The notes beneath the pieces are model-generated. The model was not told the origin of the DNA and did no database searches. It saw nothing but the letters and a program-made list of their open reading frames with translations. From NCBI RefSeq assembly GCF_035658495.1, contig NZ_CP141945.1, positions 707,501 through 771,500 on the forward strand: a DNA stretch of 64,000 nt, in the 5' to 3' direction. Shown piece after piece: positions 35,044 through 43,545 of the stretch. Position 1 is the stretch's first letter, and every line of letters begins with the position of its first letter. The position numbers and the translations under genes are program-made. This stretch comes from Novosphingobium sp. RL4 (GTDB lineage: Bacteria; Pseudomonadota; Alphaproteobacteria; Sphingomonadales; Sphingomonadaceae).

Positions 35044-36083
35044 GCCTTGCGCTCCTTGACGAGGCCGACCCTGACCAGTCCGGCGAAACCGTTGGGCAGC
35101 AGGGTGACGACGAGAATGAACAGCGCGCCCATGCAGTAGAGCCAGATTTCCGGGAAAGCGCTCGACACCGCATCGCGCGCAAGGTTCACCGCCAGCGCGC
35201 CGACGATGGCGCCTGCCAGCGAGTAGCGACCGCCCACCGCGACCCAGATCACCATCTCGATCGAAGGCACCACGCCGATCAGCGCGGGCGAGACGACGCC
35301 GGCGTGAAGCGTGAACAGTGCCCCCGCCACGCCCGCCAGCAGCGCGGCCAGCGCGAAGGCCACGGTCTTGAACGGGGTGGTGGCATAGCCGAGGAAGCGC
35401 ACGCGGTTCTCCCCGTCGCGCACGGCGCGCAGCAGGATGCCGAAGCGCGAGGCGAGCAGGAAGCGCAGGCCCGCATAGACCGCGCAGAGGATCGCCAGCG
35501 TCAGCCAGTAGAGCCCGTTGGCGGTGCCGGGGCTGGACAGATAGAAGCCGAAGACCGAGGTGAAATCGGTCAATCCGTTGAACCCGCCGGTCACGTCCTG
35601 GCGGCTGATGATCAGCGTCGAGAACGCCAGCGCCAGGGCCTGCGTGATGAGCGCGAAATACGTGCCGCCGACCCGGCGATGGAACACCGCCCAGGAAAAC
35701 AGCCCGGCCACCAGCGCCGGCACGATCAGGATCGCGGCCAGCGTGAAGGGGGCGCTGGCGAAGGGCGCCCACCAGCCGGGCAGGGTCTCGCGGCCGCTCC
35801 AGACCATGAAGTCCGGCAGTTCGCCCGCAGGCAGGTCCGCCATCTTCATGTGCATGGCGATGGCATAGCCGCCGAGGCCGAAGAACACGCCCTGCCCCAG
35901 GCTGAGGATGCCGCCGTGGCCCCAGATCAGCACCAGCCCGCAGGCGAGGATCGCCATCGCCATGAACCGCGCGAGCAGGTTCAGGTCATAGGCCGAGAGA
36001 TAGAACGGGGCGGCAGCGCCAAGGACCAGCAGCACCCAGGGGAGTGCACGCCTCAGCGGCTCGGGAATGGCGATTTCAGGCAT
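35040..36083 (-). CDS. urtC: Urea ABC transporter permease UrtC
   Basis: 347 residues, about ten membrane segments, LivM-like. GHGGILSLGQGVFFGLGGYA and DGENRVRFLGYATTPFKTVAFA are family signatures. Overlaps urtB by 8 bp and urtD by 4 bp. Forms the transmembrane channel with UrtB. Confidence 0.92.
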   Translation of the reverse strand: MPEIAIPEPLRRALPWVLLVLGAAAPFYLSAYDLNLLARFMAMAILACGLVLIWGHGGILSLGQGVFFGLGGYAIAMHMKMADLPAGELPDFMVWSGRETLPGWWAPFASAPFTLAAILIVPALVAGLFSWAVFHRRVGGTYFALITQALALAFSTLIISRQDVTGGFNGLTDFTSVFGFYLSSPGTANGLYWLTLAILCAVYAGLRFLLASRFGILLRAVRDGENRVRFLGYATTPFKTVAFALAALLAGVAGALFTLHAGVVSPALIGVVPSIEMVIWVAVGGRYSLAGAIVGALAVNLARDAVSSAFPEIWLYCMGALFILVVTLLPNGFAGLVRVGLVKERKA

Positions 36084-36966
36084 CGAGCTGGCGCGACTTT
36101 ACTGCGACCACGCCTTGCGGGCGGATCTGGATGAACAGGATGACGAAGACCAGCAGCAGCATCTGCGAGACGCTGACGTCCACGTAGATCTGCGCCAGCG
36201 CCGAGAACACGCCGAGGATCAGCGCGGCCGCGGTGGTGCCGACGATACTGCCGAGCCCGCCCATGACGACCACGAGGAAAGCCGGGATGATGTAGCTCTG
36301 CCCCACGTTCGGCGTCACCGGGCCGAGCAGTGCCAGCATGACGCCCGCCAGACCCGCGATGCCGGAACCGAGGCAGAACACCATGAAATCCACCCGCTTC
36401 ACGTCGATGCCGGTGGCAGACGCCATCATGCGGTCCTGGTTCACCGCGCGCGTCAAGAGGCCGATCTTCGACTTGAGCAGCAGCAGCGCCAGCCCCGCCA
36501 GCACCAGAACGGCCATGACGATGATGAAGAGCCGGGCCGAAGGGATGGTGACGCCCAGCAGCACGAAGCTGCCGTTCAGCCAGTCCGGCGCGCGCACTTC
36601 CACGCCGATGGCGCCGAACAGGTCGCGCGCGGCCTGCTGCAGGATCAGGCTGACGCCCCAGGTGGCGAGCAGGGTATCGAGCGGCCGCGCGGAAAGGCGG
36701 CGGATCACCGTGGACTGGATCACCCCGCCCATCGCCGCCGCGCCCACGAAGGCCACCGGCAGCGCCAGCAGGATGCCCGCCCCGCCCGGCACGACCATCA
36801 GGGTCAGCCAGGCAAGATAGCCGCCCAGCATCAGCATCTCGCCGTGAGCCATGTTAATGACCCGCATGATCCCGAAGGACAGCGCAAGCCCCAGCGAGGC
36901 CAGCAGGTAGAGCGAGGCCAGCGAGACGCCGTTGAACAGCTGGTTGGAAAAGAGTGCGAGGTCCAT
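36076..36966 (-). CDS. urtB: Urea ABC transporter permease UrtB
   Basis: 296 residues, about eight membrane segments, LivH-like. SFGIMRVINMAHGEMLMLGG near the N-terminus and GLGSIVGTTAAALILG near the C-terminus are characteristic. It starts 48 bp after the urtA stop, the widest gap in the operon. Pairs with UrtC. Confidence 0.92.
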   Translation of the reverse strand: MDLALFSNQLFNGVSLASLYLLASLGLALSFGIMRVINMAHGEMLMLGGYLAWLTLMVVPGGAGILLALPVAFVGAAAMGGVIQSTVIRRLSARPLDTLLATWGVSLILQQAARDLFGAIGVEVRAPDWLNGSFVLLGVTIPSARLFIIVMAVLVLAGLALLLLKSKIGLLTRAVNQDRMMASATGIDVKRVDFMVFCLGSGIAGLAGVMLALLGPVTPNVGQSYIIPAFLVVVMGGLGSIVGTTAAALILGVFSALAQIYVDVSVSQMLLLVFVILFIQIRPQGVVAVKSRQLDA

Positions 36967-37014
36967 GGCGGGGCCGTCACCGGCGGCGATGGGGATCGCC
37001 GCCGGCGCCTTTCG

Positions 37015-38229
37015 TCAGTGCTTGCAGGACTTGCCGGGGAAGGCGAGCGCGTCGTACGGTTCGGGCTGGATATCGGCGCCGGAATCCGAGACGATCTCGA
37101 ACTGGCCGTCCGCCTTCAGCTTGCCGATATAGGCCTTCTGCACCAGCGACTGGTTGCCCGCGAAGCTGACCTTGCCCATCGGGGTATCGAAAGCGCCCAG
37201 CGAAACCGCGGCCTTGCGTACCGCCTCGGGGTCGGTGCTTCCGGCCTTTTCCGCAGCCGCTTTCCAGGCGTAGACGTCGAGATAGGCGTGGACCATCGGA
37301 TCGGTGATGGCGGCGTCCGCGCCGAACTTCTTCTGGTAGGCCTTGATGAACTTGCCGTTGGCATCGCCCGGCAGGCTCTGGAAGTAGTTCCAGGCCGCGA
37401 AGCTGCCCTCGACCAGCGCGGTGCCCATGGCTTTCGCTTCCTGCTCGCCGATGGAGAAGGACATCACCGGCATGGTCCTGGGGCTGAGGCCCGCCGCCTG
37501 CATCTGCTTGAAGAAGGCGACGTTGGAATCGCCGTTCAGCGTGTTGATGATGATCGCCGGTTTCGCTTGCTGGATCTTGCCGATCACGCCCGAGAAGTCC
37601 GTCCCGCCCAGCGGCACATAGCTTTCGCCGAGCACTTTCATCCCGGCTTTGTCGATGTGCTTCTTGAGGATCAGATTCGCGGTGCGCGGGTAGACATAGT
37701 CGGACCCGACGAGGAAGTAGGACTTGTAGCCCTGCTTCGCGGCCCATTCGAGCGCGGGCAGCGCCTGCTGGTTGGGCTGCGCGCCGGAATACATGATATT
37801 GGCCGAGCATTCGTTGCCTTCGAACTGCACCGGATACCACAGCAGGTTCTTCGTGCGCTCGAACACCGGCAGCATCGCCTTGCGGCTTGCAGACGTCCAG
37901 CCGCCGAACACGGTGACGACGTGGTCGCTCTCGATCAGCTTGGAGGCCTTCTGCGCGAAAGTGGAAGGATCGGAAGCGCCGTCCTCCACCATGGGCACGA
38001 TCTTCTTGCCCAGCACGCCGCCGCCTGCGTTGATCTCCTCGATCGCCAGCATTTCGGCGTTCTTCACGGTGATTTCGCTGATCGCCATGGTGCCGGTCAG
38101 CGAATGCAGCACGCCCACGGCGATACCGTCGCCCACGGCGCTTTCGCCGCCCGTCCCGGAGCCCGAGCAGGACGCCAGCGCAAGGGCGAATGTCGAAACC
38201 ACCAGCGTGCCCAGCCGGGATCGGATCAT
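37015..38229 (-). CDS. urtA: Urea ABC transporter substrate-binding lipoprotein UrtA
   Basis: 404 residues from ATG 38229, chosen because GGAGAT stands 6 bp upstream and the protein then opens with a lipoprotein signal (LALASC lipobox). Features of UrtA/FmdD-type binding proteins: GVLHSLTGTMAISE, FGGWTSASRKAMLPVFE, LLWYPVQFEGNECS. First gene of urtABCDE. The control motif at 38318-38337 lies 89 bp upstream in a promoter region shared with the divergent PPIase-HupE pair. Amides close to urea are an alternative ligand, but the urease in the same regulon supports urea. Confidence 0.92.
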   Translation of the reverse strand: MIRSRLGTLVVSTFALALASCSGSGTGGESAVGDGIAVGVLHSLTGTMAISEITVKNAEMLAIEEINAGGGVLGKKIVPMVEDGASDPSTFAQKASKLIESDHVVTVFGGWTSASRKAMLPVFERTKNLLWYPVQFEGNECSANIMYSGAQPNQQALPALEWAAKQGYKSYFLVGSDYVYPRTANLILKKHIDKAGMKVLGESYVPLGGTDFSGVIGKIQQAKPAIIINTLNGDSNVAFFKQMQAAGLSPRTMPVMSFSIGEQEAKAMGTALVEGSFAAWNYFQSLPGDANGKFIKAYQKKFGADAAITDPMVHAYLDVYAWKAAAEKAGSTDPEAVRKAAVSLGAFDTPMGKVSFAGNQSLVQKAYIGKLKADGQFEIVSDSGADIQPEPYDALAFPGKSCKH

Positions 38230-38290
38230 GAAAATCTCCAAGTGGAAGGCCCCTTTCGCGGCGGGGCTGTGAAGAAACCGGATGCTGCCA

Positions 38291-38364
38291 AGGCTATGGA
38301 AACCGGCCGTCCGGTCGAATGCGTCATTTGACGTAGGCTGCTTCCCCCGCCGCCGACCTAGGAT
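38291..38364. promoter_or_regulatory. Divergent promoter with nitrogen-locus motif (site A)
   Basis: Minus strand CCTACGTCAAATGACGCATT (38337-38318). A TAGCCT hexamer follows 21 bp on toward urtA (38296-38291), and on the plus strand TAGGAT (38359-38364) follows 21 bp on toward the PPIase gene. The motif is a near-palindrome (TACGTCA-AA-TGACGCA) at equal distance from both presumed -10 boxes, suiting a bidirectional activator site. Confidence 0.7.
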
Positions 38365-38414
38365 CGGCTTCGCGGGTGCAGGCAAGCACCGCGCCTGAGG
38401 GACAAGGCAGACAG

Positions 38415-39278
38415 ATGCAGGCGGCGCGTTCGTTGATTTCGAGAGCTTTGCCGAGCGGCACAGCCCTGCCAATGCCGGGGCAGGCTGTTCGCAAAGCCTG
38501 CCGCAAGGCCTTGCGCGATCCGCTGGTGCCGTTCCTCATGGCGGGAGCGGCCCTGTTCGCCGGTTATCTGGCCCTCGAATCCACCCGCCGCGAACCGATC
38601 CGCTACACGCCCGAAGCCGAAGCCGCCATGGTGGAGGACTTCCGCACGCTCACCGGCCGCCAGCCCACCGCCGAGGACCGCGCGCGGATGAAGAAGGACT
38701 TCATCACCCGCGAACTGCTGTTCCGCGACGCGCTGGACCGCAACCTGCACATGACCTCTCCCGAGGCGCGCGAGGTGCTGATCGACAAGGAGCGTTTCCT
38801 GATCGCAGGCGCCCCCGCCGAGCCGCGCGAGGCCGATCTGGTGGATTTCTACGCAGAGAACCTGGCCCGTTACCAGGGCGAACCGCGCACCACGTTCTCG
38901 CAGCTGTTCCTCTCGGAAAAACCGCAGGATCCCGCCGCGCTGCTGAAAACGCTCAACCTTGGCGGCACGATCCGTTCGGACGAGTTCTGGCTGGGCCGCA
39001 GCTTCCCCGGATATGGTGACAGCATGGTGCGCGGCATCTTCGGGCAGGACTTCGTCACGGCACTGAAGGCCGCGCCGCAGGACCGCTGGATCGGCCCGCT
39101 GCAAAGCGCCCGAGGCTGGCATTTCGTGCGCGTGGAAAACCGCGAGGCCGCCCGGCGCCGCTCTTACGCCATGGTCCGCGACCAGGTGCGGCAGGACTTC
39201 ATGAACGCCCAGACGTCAACCGCGATCGACGGGGCGGTGGCGCGGCTCAAGGAGAAATACGATGTCGTGGAGGACTAG
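38415..39278 (+). CDS. Membrane-anchored parvulin-type peptidyl-prolyl isomerase (copy 1)
   Basis: 287 residues from ATG 38415. One membrane segment (PFLMAGAALFAGYLALES) anchors a periplasmic domain with a SurA/PpiC-like helical part and a parvulin-like domain (TFSQLFLSEKP, GWHFVRVE). A homologue with the same layout is at 48613-49416, also next to a HupE/UreJ-type gene. It overlaps the next gene by 17 bp. It probably assists folding or metal loading of the exported enzymes or of its membrane partner (inference). An in-frame GTG at 38376 is a less likely start. Confidence 0.75.
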   Translation: MQAARSLISRALPSGTALPMPGQAVRKACRKALRDPLVPFLMAGAALFAGYLALESTRREPIRYTPEAEAAMVEDFRTLTGRQPTAEDRARMKKDFITRELLFRDALDRNLHMTSPEAREVLIDKERFLIAGAPAEPREADLVDFYAENLARYQGEPRTTFSQLFLSEKPQDPAALLKTLNLGGTIRSDEFWLGRSFPGYGDSMVRGIFGQDFVTALKAAPQDRWIGPLQSARGWHFVRVENREAARRRSYAMVRDQVRQDFMNAQTSTAIDGAVARLKEKYDVVED

Positions 39279-40260
39279 GTCCGCAGCGCTGCTGCTGGGC
39301 TGCGCGGCGCTGGCGCCGCAAGCGGCCATGGCCGACATCTTCCTGTCCGGCGACTATGCCCTGACCCGCGGCGAGGAGCCGGGCGAGTACGAATTCACCG
39401 CCGCCGTTCCCGAAACCGTGGCCTCTTCCAGCCCGCTCGTCTGGCCGGACGGATGCCGCCAGACCGGGATGACCCGCCACAGCGCGGGCGGTCGGGCGCA
39501 GTTCGGCTTCACCTTGCGCTGCAACCGCCAATTCCGGCGCTCCGACACCATCCGCACCCCGTGGAAAGTGGACGGCGGCCGCTTCGTCAGCAACCTGCTG
39601 GGCGTGCAGGTGGACCGCGCCCTCAGCCCGGAAAACGGCGCCATCGTCGTGCCGGTCGGCGAGACCGCGGCCGGACCGCGTTCGCTGGGCGCGCTGGCGG
39701 CGGAATTCCTCGATCAGGGCCTGTGGCACATCCTCATGGGGTGGGACCACCTTGCCTTCGTGCTCTGCCTCGCGCTGCTGGCGCGCGGACGGCAGCTCGT
39801 CACGCTGGTAAGCTGCTTCACGCTGGGCCACTCGATCTCGCTGGGCCTGGCCTTCTTCGACGTGATCCGCGCCCCGGTGCCGCCGGTGGAAGCGGCAATC
39901 GCGCTTTCCATCGTGTTCATGGCCCGCGAAGCGCTGGTCCTGGCGCGCGGCGGAAAGTTGTTTTCGTTTCCCCGGCAATTGACCGTGATCTCATTGTTCG
40001 GCTTGCTCCACGGCCTCGGCTTCGCGACGGCACTGGGCGAACTCGGTGTGCGCGAGGGGGAGAAGCTGGCCAGCCTCGCGTTCTTCAACCTGGGCGTGGA
40101 GATCGGGCAATTGCTGTTCGTCAGCGCGGTCCTGGCCAGCCTGGCGCTGCTGCGCACGGTTTCGCTGGCAGCCCCGGCGCGAACCGCAGCGCTTTACGGC
40201 GTGGGCGCGGTGGGCAGTTTCTGGATGTTCGAACGGGTGGCCGGCTTCGTGACGGCCTAG
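39262..40260 (+). CDS. HupE/UreJ-type membrane protein (copy 1), possible nickel permease
   Basis: 332 residues: signal peptide (cleavage near AAMADI), a periplasmic beta-rich domain (about 25-150) and six to seven membrane segments with the HupE/UreJ_2 motifs WHILMGWDHLAFVLCL, GHSISLGLAFFDVI and LFGLLHGLGFATAL. HupE/UreJ proteins are linked to nickel uptake for hydrogenase or urease (family knowledge). Here urease, and perhaps the ureohydrolases, may need nickel. The large periplasmic domain distinguishes it from short HupE. Coupled to the upstream PPIase; a paralogue is at 47607-48626. Confidence 0.82.
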   Translation: MSWRTRSAALLLGCAALAPQAAMADIFLSGDYALTRGEEPGEYEFTAAVPETVASSSPLVWPDGCRQTGMTRHSAGGRAQFGFTLRCNRQFRRSDTIRTPWKVDGGRFVSNLLGVQVDRALSPENGAIVVPVGETAAGPRSLGALAAEFLDQGLWHILMGWDHLAFVLCLALLARGRQLVTLVSCFTLGHSISLGLAFFDVIRAPVPPVEAAIALSIVFMAREALVLARGGKLFSFPRQLTVISLFGLLHGLGFATALGELGVREGEKLASLAFFNLGVEIGQLLFVSAVLASLALLRTVSLAAPARTAALYGVGAVGSFWMFERVAGFVTA

Positions 40261-40276
40261 GCGGCGCGGACGCAGG

Positions 40277-40315
40277 AAAGGCCCCGTCCCGGATATCGTC
40301 CGGGACGGGGCCTTT
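40277..40315. terminator. Bidirectional Rho-independent terminator
   Basis: AAAGGCCCCGTCCCGGA (40277-40293) and its exact inverse (40299-40315) form a 17-bp stem with a 5-base loop between two convergent genes; T-rich sequence follows on the plus strand. Confidence 0.92.
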
Positions 40316-40327
40316 CGTGTCTCTTTC

Positions 40328-41683
40328 TTACCCCTTGCCCTGCTTGCGCAGCGCAATGCCGGAAAGGCAGGCGTGGAGGATGTAGTTCGCGCTCAACCGG
40401 CTGACATATGTGGTATCGAGGATCGGCGCGGTGTCCAGCAGGTCGAAGCCGACGACATTGCTCTTCGTGCAGATCTCCCGGACCATGGGAATCGCCTCGC
40501 GCATGGAGATCCCGCCCGGCACCGGGCGGCCCGCCGCCGAGACTTCACCCGGATCGAGGACGCTCATGTCGAACGAGACGAAGACGTTCTTCGGCCCCGT
40601 GGCAAGACCCGAGACGATCTCCTGCGTCACCGCCTGCCATCCGCGCGCGGCGATCTCGGCGGTGGGCTTGATGCGTACGCCCGCCGCCTTGAGGCGCGCC
40701 TGCGTTTCCACGTCCGCATCGCGGCCGCGCATGCCGACGTGGATCACGTCGGTGCCCTTGATGACCTTGTCCTGCATCAGGCGCGAAAGCGTCTGCGTGT
40801 CGGAGATGAAGTGCGGATCGTCGAGCATGGCGTCGGGATGGGCATCGAACTGGACGACCGCGACATTGCCCGCGCCGTAGCTGTCGACCATTGCCGCCAC
40901 ATCCGGGTACATGAGCGTGTGGTCGCCGCCGACGATGAAAGGCTTCACGCCCGCAGCCGCCATTTCCGCGATCATCGAGCGCACATGATCCATGCTGCGA
41001 TCGGGGGCCATGTAGTCGATCGCAAGGTCGCCATAGTCGGCCAGCGTCAGCACCAGTCCGGGATCTACCCCGCCATCGGCATCGGCGCCGACCAGACCGT
41101 CCATCCCGCGCAGCGCGACCGGCGCATGCTTGGCATCGCGCCAGCCGGACGAAAAGTCGAGCGGCACGCCGACGAAGGCGACCTCGACCTTGCCGGCCAC
41201 CAGGTCTTCCTTGCGGATCGCCACCGGCGCATCCGCGAAAGTGGGCACGCCGGGCTTCTGGAACTGATAGCGCTTGAGGCTGAACGGGCCGGGCTCGCGC
41301 TGGACCTTGTCGAGGAAGGCGGGGCGAACGGTGGTGGTGGCATTCCAGCCGCGCGCCATCGGGTTGAGCGCGATTTCCGCCGGATCGACGCCGGGCTGGA
41401 ACTTCGCCGCCTGCACCATGTCCATCAGCGCCTTCACATAGGCGGCGCGGTCTTCGGCCGAGCGCGGCGCCAGCGCGGTACGGAGCTTTTCAGGCGTGAG
41501 GCCGAGATGGGCGAGCGTCCTGCCGTCGGCTACGAAGGCGCGCTGGTCGGCAGGCAGCGTGGCGATCGGGTCGGCCGCCGGTGCGGCCATCTGTGCCTGT
41601 GCCTGTGCCTGCACCGGGGCAGCGGCGGAAAGCGCCAGAAGGCAGGTCCCCGCGAGCGCGGCGAAAAGGGTCTTGCGTGCCAT
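40328..41683 (-). CDS. Exported ureohydrolase-family protein with one metal ligand replaced (paralogue A)
   Basis: 451 residues with a clear signal peptide (cleavage near APVQAQ). It is an arginase/agmatinase-fold protein: GGDHT, then Asp280-Ala-His282-Pro-Asp284 as usual, but the final DxD is Asp372-Met-Ser374, so the ligand equivalent to SpeB Asp232 is lost; the following loop is also changed (LDPGEVSAAGRP for the usual LDPAFAPGTGTP). It probably binds fewer metals and may be inactive or a regulatory/structural partner of paralogue B, encoded 13 bp upstream. Metformin hydrolase is a precedent, as I recall, for a heteromer with one degenerate ureohydrolase subunit. Substrate unknown. Confidence 0.82.
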   Translation of the reverse strand: MARKTLFAALAGTCLLALSAAAPVQAQAQAQMAAPAADPIATLPADQRAFVADGRTLAHLGLTPEKLRTALAPRSAEDRAAYVKALMDMVQAAKFQPGVDPAEIALNPMARGWNATTTVRPAFLDKVQREPGPFSLKRYQFQKPGVPTFADAPVAIRKEDLVAGKVEVAFVGVPLDFSSGWRDAKHAPVALRGMDGLVGADADGGVDPGLVLTLADYGDLAIDYMAPDRSMDHVRSMIAEMAAAGVKPFIVGGDHTLMYPDVAAMVDSYGAGNVAVVQFDAHPDAMLDDPHFISDTQTLSRLMQDKVIKGTDVIHVGMRGRDADVETQARLKAAGVRIKPTAEIAARGWQAVTQEIVSGLATGPKNVFVSFDMSVLDPGEVSAAGRPVPGGISMREAIPMVREICTKSNVVGFDLLDTAPILDTTYVSRLSANYILHACLSGIALRKQGKG

Positions 41684-41696
41684 GGTCAGATCTTCC

Positions 41697-43154
41697 TTAC
41701 GAACGACCGCGCGCGTCCTGCACGGACACGGGGCTGAAATAGCCGGGCTTGAGGCCCTTGCGGCGCATGGCGATGCCGGAAAGACAGGCGTTCAGCAGGT
41801 AATTGCTGTTGAGCGCGGTCTTGTAGCTGGTGTCGAGATAGGGGGCGACTTCGACGATATCGATGCCGGCGATGTCGTTCTCGGCACAGAGGCGGCGCAT
41901 GATCGGCTGCGCCTCGCGCACGGTGAGGCCGCCGGGAACGGGGGTGCCGGTGCCGGGCATGAAGGCCGGGTCCAGCACGTCGACGTCGAACGAGATCCAC
42001 AGCTTCTTGGTGTTCTGGCGCGCTTCGGCGAGCGCGGCCTTCATCACCTTGTCCCAGCCGTCCCGCTCCACTTCGACCATCGTGTGATAGCGCATGCCCT
42101 TGTTGCGCATCCAGCCGAAGGTTTCGAGGTCCGGCCCCCGCGCGCGCAGGCCGACCTGGATATAGTCCTTCGCGTTGACATGGCCTTCGCTCAGCACCCG
42201 GTAGACCGGCTGGCCGTGGTCCAGCAGGTGCACGCGCCCGCGCCCGATATCGTAGTGGGAATCGAAGTGGACGACGCCGACCTTGCCCTTGCCGTAGACA
42301 TCGGCGGCGGCGGCGACATTGGGATATTCAAGGCTGTGATCGCCGCCGATCACGATCGGGATGGCGCCGGTCTTCGCGATTTCCGCCACGACCTCGCGGA
42401 CATGGTCGACGCTGCGCTCGGTGGAGTTCTGGTCCACGGCGATGTCGCCGTAATCGACGATGTTCAGCTCCGCGTTGGGGCTGATCATCGAATACATGTC
42501 ATTGCCGCCGGCGCCGCCGGTCATGCGCAGGGCGCGCGGACCGTCGATGGCATTGCGCCAGCCCGAACCCATGTCGAGCGGGGCGCCGACGATGGCAACG
42601 TCCACCTTGCCGGCCTTGAGGTCCTCCGGCGTCCAGGCGACCGGGGCATTGGCGAAGGTGGCGAAGCCGCCGCCATAGCCGCCGATATAGCGCCCGAGGT
42701 CCACCGGTCCGGCTTCGCGCCTGGGATCGAGCGAGGTGGGGCGGCGCAGCTTCCAGGCGTTGAACCAGGGCGAACTGGTGTCCAGCGGGATCGCCAGCTT
42801 GTCCCGCCCGGCCTTGTATTCCACTTCGGCGGAAAGTGCGTAGATCGCATCGATATAGGCGACCAGTTCCTGCGCCGGCATCGCCCGCACGCGTTCGAAC
42901 AGCTTGTCCTTCTCGACATAGCGGCCGGTCATGCCGCTTTTCACGAAGTCCAGCTTTTCGGGCGCGAGGACGGAAAGCTTCTGCGCAACGTCCTCCGGCA
43001 GTTCGAGCGGCTTGGGTTTCCCCATGTCGTCCTCGGCCGGCATGACCGGCGCGGGCGTGGCCGCGTTACGCGTGGGAATGTCTGCGGTCAGCGCTCCGGC
43101 TACCGCTGCCGCGGCTGCCAGGCTCCAACCTGTGACGGCGCTGATTGACGTCAT
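41697..43154 (-). CDS. Exported ureohydrolase (agmatinase/guanidinase family, paralogue B)
   Basis: 485 residues from ATG 43154, with GGAGAC about 10 bp upstream; the N-terminus (MTSISAVTGWSLAAAAAVAG) is signal-like. All dinuclear metal ligands are present: GGDHS, FDSHYD and SFDVDVLDP. The family hydrolyses guanidino groups to urea. A long N-terminal region (about 45-150) precedes the catalytic fold, as in guanidine-hydrolase-type members. First gene of a two-gene operon with paralogue A; control site B lies 120 bp upstream. Agmatine, guanidinobutyrate, guanidine or methylguanidine are all possible; export sets it apart from ordinary cytoplasmic agmatinase. Confidence 0.85.
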   Translation of the reverse strand: MTSISAVTGWSLAAAAAVAGALTADIPTRNAATPAPVMPAEDDMGKPKPLELPEDVAQKLSVLAPEKLDFVKSGMTGRYVEKDKLFERVRAMPAQELVAYIDAIYALSAEVEYKAGRDKLAIPLDTSSPWFNAWKLRRPTSLDPRREAGPVDLGRYIGGYGGGFATFANAPVAWTPEDLKAGKVDVAIVGAPLDMGSGWRNAIDGPRALRMTGGAGGNDMYSMISPNAELNIVDYGDIAVDQNSTERSVDHVREVVAEIAKTGAIPIVIGGDHSLEYPNVAAAADVYGKGKVGVVHFDSHYDIGRGRVHLLDHGQPVYRVLSEGHVNAKDYIQVGLRARGPDLETFGWMRNKGMRYHTMVEVERDGWDKVMKAALAEARQNTKKLWISFDVDVLDPAFMPGTGTPVPGGLTVREAQPIMRRLCAENDIAGIDIVEVAPYLDTSYKTALNSNYLLNACLSGIAMRRKGLKPGYFSPVSVQDARGRS

Positions 43155-43273
43155 GGCCCCAATGTCTCCGTGATCACTCCCGCCCCTTCGCGACCCGCGC
43201 CGGGCTGGTGAATGAATCTGAAAAGGAATGTCGGATCGACGCCGCGAAGAAGGCAGCAAATCGGCCGCCCGCC

Positions 43274-43293
43274 CAATGGGGCATTTGACGTAG
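43274..43293 (-). promoter_or_regulatory. Nitrogen-locus motif site B (ureohydrolase B-A operon)
   Basis: CTACGTCAAATGCCCCATTG read on the minus strand, 120 bp before the paralogue B start. No clear TAGnnT hexamer at the usual spacing; CCTTCT stands there instead. Confidence 0.7.
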
Positions 43294-43322
43294 ATGGCGG
43301 AATTCCGCGCCTCTCGGGCCGG

Positions 43323-43368
43323 GTACGTCAAATGACCCATTACCGCTCCGCGAACGCCCCCATAGGTT
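43323..43368 (+). promoter_or_regulatory. Nitrogen-locus motif site C with -10-like hexamer (TonB receptor)
   Basis: GTACGTCAAATGACCCATTA (43323-43342) followed 20 bp on by TAGGTT (43363-43368). The receptor starts at 43546, implying a leader of roughly 170 bp. Back-to-back with site B, 29 bp away. Confidence 0.72.
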
Positions 43369-43545
43369 TCGGGCACATCGAAAAACAAGCCGCGTCCTCC
43401 GCAAGGACGCAGGGAACCGCGCAAGCGCCGGGTCCTCGGGTTGCAACACTTGCCAGGCTGCAAAGGCCGGCACGCTCACCGCCATCCATGTCCCGGAGAG
43501 GATGCCCGAAGCGGGAGGAAACAAAACCAACATAGGGGGTTCTGC

